Positions 13,542 through 19,528 of a stretch of 19,528 nucleotides of DNA are shown here, one piece after another; position 1 is the first letter of the stretch, and every line of letters begins with the position of its first letter. The position numbers and the translations under genes were made by a program. The notes below the pieces were generated by a model. It saw only the letters and a list, made by a program, of their open reading frames with translations. It searched no databases and was not told the origin of the DNA. Origin of the DNA: an uncultured Clostridia bacterium (lineage in GTDB: Bacteria; Bacillota; Clostridia; Oscillospirales; Ruminococcaceae); assembly GCA_947177545.1 (NCBI GenBank), contig CAMWVF010000004.1:1-19528 (forward strand). Direction: 5' to 3'.

Positions 13542-13571
13542 GAATATTTCCAACCCATTTAAGCATACTAT
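13542..13571 (+). promoter_or_regulatory. sigma-E-like promoter of spoIIP
   Basis: GAATATT (13542-13548), 15 bases and CATACTAT (13564-13571) resemble the mother-cell sigma-E consensus (KMATATT, 14-15 bases, CATACAHT) with one mismatch in the -10. spoIIP belongs to the sigma-E regulon in Bacillus. The predicted start falls at the edge of the ribosome site, leaving a very short leader. Confidence 0.5.
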
Positions 13572-13592
13572 ATTATAAAAGGAGATGATATC

Positions 13593-14795
13593 ATGAACCG
13601 TCCGCCGCTTTCAAGGCAAAGAAAAATACGTCTGCGGAACGCCGCCGCGGGAATACTTTTTCTGGCAATGCTCCCCCTTATGACCGCTGCGGTATCGGCG
13701 GCAATGCCGAGGTCTGCAAATTCTGCCGTGTTTTTGGCAGCAAGCGCCTCCGCTTTTCTCTCTGTGGGGGACGTTTTCCAAAACCAAAATAATAATATAG
13801 CTTCTGAAATCAATCAAAAAATCAACTCCGCCGAAATTGCTGCGGACAAGTCCCCTGAAAATCATAAAAAGCTTTTTGCTGTGGACGATACCTTTATGCT
13901 CTCATACGGGGAGCTGCTTATTCCAAACAGTACCGATGAGGAAAGACGTGTACCCGATAAAACGGACGTGGGTCCCGAACCATACCCCGAAAACCTTGAA
14001 AATCATGACGGCGCAATTACAGCAATGTGCTACGGAAATTTTCAGGGAGACAATTATATAAACCTTGACAGGGCGGGTCAGGTACGGAATGTCACAAACC
14101 TGCCAAACAGTACCCTGCTAAAGGAAAGCCGCCTTGCCCCTGATTTTAAAATAGAAAAGAACGGCGAACCGCAGGTGCTTATCATGCACACCCATGCCAC
14201 TGAAAGCTATGAGCCTTATGAGCGAGATTTTTATGACAGCAGCTTTAATTCCCGCACTACCGACCCGAATATGAATATGGCTGCCGTTGGTGACGCTATT
14301 GCCGAACAGCTTGAAGCGGCGGGAATTGCAGTCCTTCACGATACCACAATGCACGATTACCCCTCATACAACGACAGCTATGACAGGAGCAGGGAGACGG
14401 TGCAGAATATTCTTGCGGAAAATCCGTCCATAAAAATCGTGCTTGATATCCACCGCGACGCTATTGAGCGGGAAAGCGGCGAGCGAATTGCCCCCGTTGC
14501 CGAGATAGACGGTAAAAACGCGGCACAGATAATGATAATAAGCGGCTGCGATGATGGCACTATGGATATGCCTAATTACCTGAAAAATTTCCGCTTTGCA
14601 AGTCTTTTGCAGCAGCAGCTTGAAAGCGACTATCAAGGACTGACCCGTCCCATTCTTTTCGACTACCGAAAATACAATCAGGATTTGACCACAGGTTCCA
14701 TTCTTATTGAGGTGGGTGGACACGCTAACAGCGTCGACCAGGCGGTGTATAGCGGCGAGCTTATCGGCAAATCGCTGGCAAAGTGTTTCGATTGA
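13593..14795 (+). CDS. spoIIP: stage II sporulation protein P, 400 aa
   Basis: SpoIIP is a peptidoglycan amidase/endopeptidase that with SpoIID and SpoIIM thins septal wall so that the mother cell can engulf the forespore. The N-terminus is basic, followed by a hydrophobic anchor at about 17-38 and a second hydrophobic stretch at about 43-58; the rest should be extracytoplasmic. Catalytic-domain motifs are VLIMHTHATESY (His199, His201, Glu204), VLDIHRDA (His287), and SILIEVGGHANS (Glu373, His377). AAAAGGAG lies before the ATG. It is divergent from parA, with two parS sites between. Presence of this gene shows that the organism is, or descends from, a spore former. Confidence 0.93.
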   Translation: MNRPPLSRQRKIRLRNAAAGILFLAMLPLMTAAVSAAMPRSANSAVFLAASASAFLSVGDVFQNQNNNIASEINQKINSAEIAADKSPENHKKLFAVDDTFMLSYGELLIPNSTDEERRVPDKTDVGPEPYPENLENHDGAITAMCYGNFQGDNYINLDRAGQVRNVTNLPNSTLLKESRLAPDFKIEKNGEPQVLIMHTHATESYEPYERDFYDSSFNSRTTDPNMNMAAVGDAIAEQLEAAGIAVLHDTTMHDYPSYNDSYDRSRETVQNILAENPSIKIVLDIHRDAIERESGERIAPVAEIDGKNAAQIMIISGCDDGTMDMPNYLKNFRFASLLQQQLESDYQGLTRPILFDYRKYNQDLTTGSILIEVGGHANSVDQAVYSGELIGKSLAKCFD

Positions 14796-14822
14796 TTTTA
14801 CATTTTTACATAGCGGGGAAAT

Positions 14823-14838
14823 TGTTCCACGCGGAACA
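14823..14838. other. parS: parS-like site 3
   Basis: TGTTCCACGCGGAACA differs from site 1 by a single T-to-C in the CACGTG core. It lies between spoIIP and the small membrane protein gene. Confidence 0.65.
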
Positions 14839-14855
14839 AACCGGAGGAAAGTAAA

Positions 14856-15083
14856 ATGAGTCCTTTTAATTTCAATGTTGCCATGGACGACAAAAGAAAG
14901 CTTTGCAGGTGGGTTTGGTATACAATTACGGCATTTGTGCTGACGACAGCTTTTGTCGCGGGATTTGTGACGGTCTATGTCAATTCCTACAATGTTATGC
15001 ACAAAGAACCTATGCACGTCCTTGAAATTTATGACGACGGGGTAGTTATTTTTGATAATTATTATCGGTACGAAAATTTCTGA
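14856..15083 (+). CDS. small single-pass membrane protein, 75 aa
   Basis: The protein has a polar N-terminus, one hydrophobic helix at about residues 19-42 (WVWYTITAFVLTTAFVAGFV) and a 30-residue acidic, Tyr-rich tail ending DNYYRYENF. Basic residues before the helix suggest an N-in orientation. CCGGAGGAAA precedes the ATG. It follows spoIIP after 60 bases holding a parS-like site and may be cotranscribed with it. I do not recognise the family; no function can be assigned. Confidence 0.65.
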   Translation: MSPFNFNVAMDDKRKLCRWVWYTITAFVLTTAFVAGFVTVYVNSYNVMHKEPMHVLEIYDDGVVIFDNYYRYENF

Positions 15084-15118
15084 TTTCTATAAAAGCGACA
15101 TTTTTCTTTTTCACGGCA

Positions 15119-15127
15119 TGATATAAT
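15119..15127 (+). promoter_or_regulatory. extended -10 promoter of noc
   Basis: TGATATAAT (15119-15127) is a perfect extended -10, 43 bases before the noc start codon. No clear -35 is present. Confidence 0.55.
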
Positions 15128-15170
15128 GAATAAAAATCCCAAAAATTGTAAAATATAAGGAAGTGTTAAA

Positions 15171-15962
15171 ATGCCGTTTTTGGTAAAAGAAAAGGTAGTA
15201 AACAAGGTCGTCCAAATCGAAACTGATAAAATTATCCCCAACCCATATCAGCCAAGACGTGAATTTGACGATTTGGAGGGGCTTGCCCAAAGCATTCTTC
15301 AGAACGGAATTTTGCAGCCACTGACCGTCCGCAAAGAAAACGGAGAGATAGAACTTGTTTCTGGAGAACGCCGTCTACGCGCCGCAAAAATGCTGGGCAT
15401 GGAGACTGTCCCCTGCATAATAGTTGAAATGACAGGAAGAAACTCCGCGGTAATGGCTCTTATTGAAAACATTCAGCGGCAGGACTTATCCGTCTTTGAC
15501 GAAGCTGAAGCCATTGCAAAGCTAATAGATTTTTATGGCATGACACAGGAGGACGCCGCAGTTAAGCTTGGAAAGTCCCAATCCACCATAGCAAACAAAC
15601 TTCGCATATTAAAGCTTGACGAAGACACACGCAGCAAGATAACAGAATACGGTCTTACAGAACGTCACGCCCGCGCACTTTTAAAGCTCCCCGAAGAGAT
15701 GCGGCCACAGATTTTAGAAACAGTCCATTGCAGAAATCTCAATGTTGAAGCCACGGAAAGACTTATTGATACCATGCTGCACAAGCAGACCGAATTGGAA
15801 AGCCTTCGGAAACGAAGCGTTGTTTTCAAGGACGTACGACTTTTTGTAAACACTATTAATAAGGCTGTGGAGATGATGAAAGCGGCGGGAATAAATGCCG
15901 ACTCCAAAAAAATTCAGCAGGAGGGTTTTATTGAATACATAGTAAGAATACCCACCAAATAA
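15171..15962 (+). CDS. noc: nucleoid occlusion protein Noc (ParB paralogue), 263 aa
   Basis: Noc is a ParB-like CTP-binding protein that coats DNA and, through the membrane, prevents Z-ring assembly over the nucleoid. The ParB/Noc core is clear: IIPNPYQPRREFDD, the CTP box SGERRLRA (64-71), ENIQRQDL, and a helix-turn-helix at about 124-149 (GKSQSTIANKLRILK). Gln137, Lys143, Lys148 and Arg165 match the QKKR set that defines Noc specificity, where ParB has R-T-A-G. The C-terminus FVNTINKAVEMMKAAGI is also Noc-like. The N-terminus (MPFLVKEKVV) is short, so a membrane-targeting helix like that of Bacillus Noc is weak at best. AAGGAAG precedes the ATG. Confidence 0.88.
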   Translation: MPFLVKEKVVNKVVQIETDKIIPNPYQPRREFDDLEGLAQSILQNGILQPLTVRKENGEIELVSGERRLRAAKMLGMETVPCIIVEMTGRNSAVMALIENIQRQDLSVFDEAEAIAKLIDFYGMTQEDAAVKLGKSQSTIANKLRILKLDEDTRSKITEYGLTERHARALLKLPEEMRPQILETVHCRNLNVEATERLIDTMLHKQTELESLRKRSVVFKDVRLFVNTINKAVEMMKAAGINADSKKIQQEGFIEYIVRIPTK

Positions 15963-15964
15963 AA

Positions 15965-15980
15965 TGTTCCACGTGAAACT
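15965..15980. other. parS: parS-like site 4
   Basis: TGTTCCACGTGAAACT matches the Bacillus parS consensus except for the last base. It starts two bases after the noc stop codon. Confidence 0.8.
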
Positions 15981-16004
15981 ATTTCGTTAAATATTTAACA
16001 ATAA

Positions 16005-16020
16005 TGTTTCACGTGGAACA
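16005..16020. other. parS: parS site 5
   Basis: TGTTTCACGTGGAACA, identical to site 2, sits ten bases upstream of the hpt -35 box. Confidence 0.88.
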
Positions 16021-16030
16021 ATTTTCATAC

Positions 16031-16059
16031 TTGACTATTTTCTCTCATTGTGCTATACT
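16031..16059 (+). promoter_or_regulatory. hpt promoter
   Basis: TTGACT (16031-16036), 17 bases and TATACT (16054-16059), with TGC before the -10 box. ParB bound at the adjacent parS site could affect it. Confidence 0.8.
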
Positions 16060-16087
16060 AAAAGAAAACGCAAAAAGAGGAAATACC

Positions 16088-16636
16088 ATGAAATTTGAAA
16101 CTATAGAAGATTACAAAAAAAATACCGTAAACGTGGTGGTCAGCGAAGAAAAAATTAGGGAAGCCGTTAAAAAAACAGGTCAAAGCCTTAATGAAATTTA
16201 CGACGGCACTCCACTGCTGCTTGTCAGCGTTTTAAAGGGTTCTTTCGTATTTCTTGCCGACCTGTGCAGAGAAATAACAGTACCCTGCGAAATTGGTTTT
16301 ATGGCGGCAAAAAGCTACTATGAGGGAACTTCTTCCACGGGTGAAGTCGACATCACAATGGACTTGCAGCAGGATATCAGCAAATATCACGTGGTTATTG
16401 TGGAGGACATTATTGACTCGGGCAGAACACTAAAAAGCATTGCCGAACTTCTGAGAAGCAGAAACCCCAAGTCCCTGCGAGTAATTACCCTGCTGGACAA
16501 GCCAAGCCGCCGAGAGGTTGATTTCAACGCAGACGTTTCCCTGTTCACAATTCCCGACCTTTTTGTGGTGGGGTACGGTCTGGACTACGCCGAGTACTAC
16601 AGAAATCTGCCATATGTGGCGTGCATAGAAGAATAA
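16088..16636 (+). CDS. hpt: hypoxanthine phosphoribosyltransferase, 182 aa
   Basis: This purine-salvage enzyme converts hypoxanthine or guanine and PRPP to IMP or GMP in the cytoplasm. The PRPP-binding loop VVIVEDIIDSGRTL is at 102-115, with the acidic pair Glu107/Asp108. LVSVLKGSFVFLADL (45-59) is the pyrophosphate-binding PPi loop. SYYEGTSSTGEV covers the flexible loop, and VGYGLDYAEYYRNLPY is the base-binding C-terminus. The frame is open further upstream through the promoter, but AGAGGAAA and the promoter at 16031-16059 fix ATG 16088. It is transcribed alone toward gyrA. Confidence 0.96.
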   Translation: MKFETIEDYKKNTVNVVVSEEKIREAVKKTGQSLNEIYDGTPLLLVSVLKGSFVFLADLCREITVPCEIGFMAAKSYYEGTSSTGEVDITMDLQQDISKYHVVIVEDIIDSGRTLKSIAELLRSRNPKSLRVITLLDKPSRREVDFNADVSLFTIPDLFVVGYGLDYAEYYRNLPYVACIEE

Positions 16637-16651
16637 GTTCTACGTGGAACA
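16636..16651. other. parS: degenerate parS-like site 6
   Basis: AGTTCTACGTGGAACA differs from site 1 at two positions (first base, and C-to-T in the core). It overlaps the last base of the hpt stop codon and precedes the terminator. Confidence 0.5.
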
Positions 16652-16656
16652 AAAAA

Positions 16657-16680
16657 TACCCTGCTCAAAAAAGCAGGGTA
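16657..16680. terminator. bidirectional terminator between hpt and gyrA
   Basis: TACCCTGCT (16657-16665) pairs with AGCAGGGTA (16672-16680) around a 6-nt loop. Tails are AAATTTTTATT rightward and TTTTTTG leftward, serving both convergent genes. Confidence 0.88.
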
Positions 16681-16686
16681 AAATTT

Positions 16687-19239
16687 TTATTCTTCTGTAT
16701 TGTCATTATCTTCTGAAACAGATTCTTCAACTATTTTTTCGGACTTTTCTTCATTCTCCGCAGCGGCAATTTCTTCCTCGCTGGGTTCTTCGACCTTTGC
16801 AGTCTCGGCTGTATCGTCGTGCTCCGCTGAGGTAAACGCTGCTACCGTTCCGTCGCCTGACATTCTCATCAAGCGCACGCCCGTTGCGTAACGTCCCATA
16901 ATTCTTATGTCGCTGACGCGGATACGAATAATAATTCCGTCTGTGGAAATCATTATAACGTCCTCGTCCTCACCCACAACTCTTACGCCGCAGACCTTGC
17001 CTTTTTCCTCCGAAGCCTTGTAGTTCAGCAAACCAAAACCGCCTCGGTTCTGAATTCTGTAGCTGTCCAAACTGCTTCTTCTTCCGAATCCCTTGTCGGT
17101 AACAGTAAGGACTTCCGCTCCCTCACGGAGCAATGCCATTGAAACTACCTTGTCTCCGTCACGAAGTGTTATCGCTTTTACACCGTGCGCAGAACGGGAC
17201 AACGCTCTGACCTTTTCCTCCTCGATCCGTATTGCCATACCGTTTTGTGTAGCAATTATAAGCTGGGCGTTACCCTCGGTAAGAACCACAGAAGCAATTT
17301 CGTCCCCCTCGTCAAGACCGATAGCGATAAGACCGTTTTTACGGACATTCTTATACGCTTCAAGTGAAGTACGCTTTATCTTTCCGTTTTTCGTTACCAT
17401 AATAACGTACTTGCCTTCGCTGAAATCAGAGGTATTCAGCATTGCCGCAACGCTTTCGCCCTCGCCCATCGGCAGGATATTGACAATGTTAAGTCCCCTC
17501 GCCTGCTTAGAACCCTCGGGAATTTCAAAACAGCGAAGCTTGTACATAATTCCCTTGTTGGAAATAAAAAGAATATTGTCATGGCTGGAGCTGATAAACA
17601 TTTCCTGAACAAAATCCTCGTCTCTCTGCTTCATACCGGAAACACCCTTGCCTCCGCGGTTCTGCGCTTTATACACAGCAACAGGCTGGCGTTTGATGTA
17701 GCCTATATCGGTGTAAGTCACAACGCAGTTTTCAACCGGAATAAGATCCTCAACGTCCACCTCACCCGAAATAGTCTCAATTGCAGTACGCCTTTCATCG
17801 CCGTACTTGTTCTTGATGACTTCCAATTCCGAGGCAATTATTTCAAGCACCTTTTGGTGGTCTCCCAAAATGTCAAGGAATTCCTGAATTTTAGCATGGA
17901 GAGCGTTCAACTCGTCCTCAAGCTTCTGACGTTCCAAGCCGGAAAGCTGAACAAGTCTCATCTGCGCAATAGCGTCCGCCTGAACTTCCGAAATACCGAA
18001 ACGTTCCATAAGTTTTGATTTTATTTCGGCAGCGTCCTTTGATGTGCGGCAGATTTTTACAACCTCGTCAATGTTGTCAACGGCAATCATCAGACCTTCT
18101 AAAATGTGAGCACGTTCTCTTGCCTTTTTAAGGTCAAATTCGGTGCGGCGGCGGATAACGTCCACCTGAAAATCAATGTACTCTTCAAGCATTTGCTTGA
18201 GGGTAAGCACCTTAGGCTCGCCGCGGACAAGGGCAAGCATGATAACGCCCACGGTGTCCTGCAATTGAGTGTATGCGAAAAGCTTGTTCAGAACTATCAG
18301 CGGAGCAGCGTCCTTTTTAAGCTCAATAACAATTCTAACGTCATGCTCCTTGTCGGATTCGTCGCGGACAAAATGAATACCGTCCACACGTTTTTCCTTT
18401 GCCATGGTTGCAATACTTTCAACAAGTCTTGCCTTGTTCACCATGTATGGGATTTCCGTAACAATTATGCACTGTCTGCCCTTTATTTCCTCAATTTCGG
18501 TACGGGCACGGAGGGTCAGCTTTCCTCTGCCTGTTGCATATGCGGAACGTATTCCGGCTCTTCCCATTATAATACCGCCTGTAGGAAAATCAGGTCCCTT
18601 AATATATTCCATAAGACCTTCAATGGAAATATCAGGGTCTTTTATCATAGCGTCAATTGCGCCGATAACCTCACGGAGATTGTGAGGCGGAATATTCGTA
18701 GCCATACCGACAGCGATACCTATTGAACCGTTCACCAAAAGATTTGGGAAACGTGAGGGCAGAACCTCCGGTTCAAGCAGGTGGTCATCGTAGTTTGGAC
18801 GGTAGGGTATAGTATCCTTGCCTATGTCTGCAAGCATCTCTCCCGCAATTTTCGCCATTCTTGCCTCGGTGTAACGGTAAGCAGCAGGTGGGTCGCCGTC
18901 CGTGGAACCGAAGTTGCCGTGACCGTCTATAAGAGGATAGCGGAGAGAAAAGCTCTGCGCTAAACGTACCAAAGCGTCATAAACGGAAGCATCGCCATGG
19001 GGGTGATATTTACCCAAAACCTCGCCGACTGTGTAGGCGCACTTTCTGTATGGCTTGTCAGCGGTGTTTCCCGCGTCGTCCATGGTATAAATGATACGCC
19101 TGTGTACGGGCTTCAAACCGTCCCGAACATCGGGCAGCGCTCGCGAGGCTATTACCGACATTGAATATTCCAGAAACGATTTTTTCATTTCGCTTTCAAT
19201 GTCGACATTTATGACCTTTGAATTTTCATCGTTGTACAA
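16687..19239 (-). CDS. gyrA: DNA gyrase subunit A, 850 aa
   Basis: GyrA forms the A2B2 gyrase that introduces negative supercoils with ATP. It begins with KVINVDIESEMKKSFLEYSM and the catalytic winged helix contains AAYRYTEARM, where Tyr123 forms the DNA-phosphotyrosine link. The quinolone region reads GKYHPHGDASVYDALVRL, with Ala84 where E. coli has Ser83 and Asp88 for Asp87. In the C-terminal beta-pinwheel the GyrA box appears as QNRGGKG (526-532), which marks gyrase rather than topoisomerase IV. The tail after about residue 800 is strongly acidic. An ATG at 19302 has no ribosome site; AAAGGAG (19250-19256) ten bases before TTG 19239 makes TTG the likely start. gyrB is not in the window. 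Confidence 0.96.
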   Translation of the reverse strand: MYNDENSKVINVDIESEMKKSFLEYSMSVIASRALPDVRDGLKPVHRRIIYTMDDAGNTADKPYRKCAYTVGEVLGKYHPHGDASVYDALVRLAQSFSLRYPLIDGHGNFGSTDGDPPAAYRYTEARMAKIAGEMLADIGKDTIPYRPNYDDHLLEPEVLPSRFPNLLVNGSIGIAVGMATNIPPHNLREVIGAIDAMIKDPDISIEGLMEYIKGPDFPTGGIIMGRAGIRSAYATGRGKLTLRARTEIEEIKGRQCIIVTEIPYMVNKARLVESIATMAKEKRVDGIHFVRDESDKEHDVRIVIELKKDAAPLIVLNKLFAYTQLQDTVGVIMLALVRGEPKVLTLKQMLEEYIDFQVDVIRRRTEFDLKKARERAHILEGLMIAVDNIDEVVKICRTSKDAAEIKSKLMERFGISEVQADAIAQMRLVQLSGLERQKLEDELNALHAKIQEFLDILGDHQKVLEIIASELEVIKNKYGDERRTAIETISGEVDVEDLIPVENCVVTYTDIGYIKRQPVAVYKAQNRGGKGVSGMKQRDEDFVQEMFISSSHDNILFISNKGIMYKLRCFEIPEGSKQARGLNIVNILPMGEGESVAAMLNTSDFSEGKYVIMVTKNGKIKRTSLEAYKNVRKNGLIAIGLDEGDEIASVVLTEGNAQLIIATQNGMAIRIEEEKVRALSRSAHGVKAITLRDGDKVVSMALLREGAEVLTVTDKGFGRRSSLDSYRIQNRGGFGLLNYKASEEKGKVCGVRVVGEDEDVIMISTDGIIIRIRVSDIRIMGRYATGVRLMRMSGDGTVAAFTSAEHDDTAETAKVEEPSEEEIAAAENEEKSEKIVEESVSEDNDNTEE

Positions 19240-19256
19240 ATTTAAAACACTCCTTT

Positions 19257-19271
19257 GCGCGGTCGCCGCGC
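19257..19271 (-). promoter_or_regulatory. GC-rich hairpin abutting the gyrA ribosome site
   Basis: GCGCGG and CCGCGC pair perfectly around a 3-nt loop, directly next to AAAGGAG (19250-19256) in the gyrA leader. Such a stable stem could influence ribosome access or mark an mRNA end. Its role is inferred only. The rest of 19272-19349 shows no clear consensus promoter for gyrA. Confidence 0.45.
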
Positions 19272-19349
19272 TGCGTTTTTCACCCCATAAAAATAAGTAC
19301 ATTTTATTTTACTAAGTCCCAATCAATGGGCGGGGTAATTTATCTTATT

Positions 19350-19528
19350 TTAGCTGCGTTTATATCGTATACCCATAATTATTGAAAGCTTTTCGCGGAC
19401 GGTTTTAACATTTTCCTCCGAAAACGCCGATTTGGGTACTATAAACAAATAAGCTTTTTTTACAACAAGTATAAAAATATCTTCTTTTTCCAATAAGTCA
19501 ACTATATGGGAATCAAGATGTATAACCG
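19350..19528 (-). CDS. C-terminal part of a probable YcxB-family protein (partial at the edge)
   Basis: The minus strand is open from the right edge to a TAA at 19350-19352, giving 58 residues without a start. The segment AYLFIVPKSAFSEENVKTVRE matches the usual end of YcxB-like domains, where a hydrophobic strand leads into a Pro-Lys-x-Ala-Phe motif and a short helix. YcxB proteins are membrane proteins with two transmembrane helices before this domain, of unknown function; those helices would lie beyond the window. It runs in the same direction as gyrA, whose start is 110 bases downstream, so cotranscription is possible. Confidence 0.6.
   Translation of the reverse strand, partial: VIHLDSHIVDLLEKEDIFILVVKKAYLFIVPKSAFSEENVKTVREKLSIIMGIRYKRS

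Noticed and set aside
1..19528. CRISPR array, tRNA or rRNA genes, complete insertion sequences
   Set aside because: No regularly spaced repeats, tRNA cloverleaf, rRNA segments or transposase motifs were recognised on reading.

Overview
The window reads as a chromosomal segment of a low-to-mid GC, spore-forming Firmicute, most likely a Ruminococcus-like member of the Oscillospiraceae/Ruminococcaceae. The reasons are strong AAGGAGG-type ribosome binding sites, TTGACA/TATAAT promoters with 17-base spacers, a spoIIP sporulation gene, ParA/ParB together with a Noc-type paralogue, and many candidate parS sites. The genus is inferred from style and gene content, not from a database comparison. The parS cluster beside parAB, noc, hpt and gyrA suggests an origin-proximal location.

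Layout. 1-145: possible tail of an upstream gene and a bidirectional terminator. 144-2217: a compact accessory locus bounded by terminators. It holds an XRE repressor transcribed leftward and, divergently, a zinc-ribbon membrane protein and a lipoprotein with unusual Asp/Tyr-rich and 11-residue Trp-Ser repeats. The two promoters overlap, repeated operator-like boxes lie between them, and an 18-bp inverted repeat sits in the rightward leader. 2240-3378: gap (GAPDH) with its promoter. 3492-4181: a second divergent pair, a SLOG-domain protein and a small XRE regulator, sharing a 13-bp inverted-repeat operator. 4254-5264: promoter, leader, rplM, rpsI and terminator. 5322-7224: a MITE-like repeat, a strong promoter, an unrecognised 41-codon ORF, rsmE and an RsuA-type pseudouridine synthase.

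7453-8790: an orphan MsmK/UgpC-type sugar-importer ATPase between its own promoter and terminator. 8905-9616: an NADPH-dependent FMN reductase-like flavoprotein. 9655-11255: metY (O-acetylhomoserine sulfhydrylase) with a strong promoter, a possible downstream operator and a flanking 27-nt inverted repeat. 11272-11449: uncharacterised intergenic DNA with strong hairpins. 11450-13318: parB and parA, leftward. 13352-16651: a second copy of the MITE-like repeat, six parS or parS-like sites, spoIIP with a sigma-E-like promoter, a small membrane protein, noc and hpt. 16657-19239: terminator and gyrA (leftward, probable TTG start). 19350-19528: the C-terminus of a probable YcxB-family protein.

Functionally the right third is a chromosome-maintenance neighbourhood: ParA/ParB act on parS, Noc is predicted to use a different site, and GyrA controls supercoiling. 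SpoIIP acts in the engulfment stage of sporulation. The rest is housekeeping translation, rRNA modification, glycolysis, sugar uptake and sulfur assimilation. The less described material is the lipoprotein locus at the left end, the SLOG/XRE pair, the dispersed repeats and the small ORF before rsmE. No CRISPR array, tRNA, rRNA or complete transposase was recognised.
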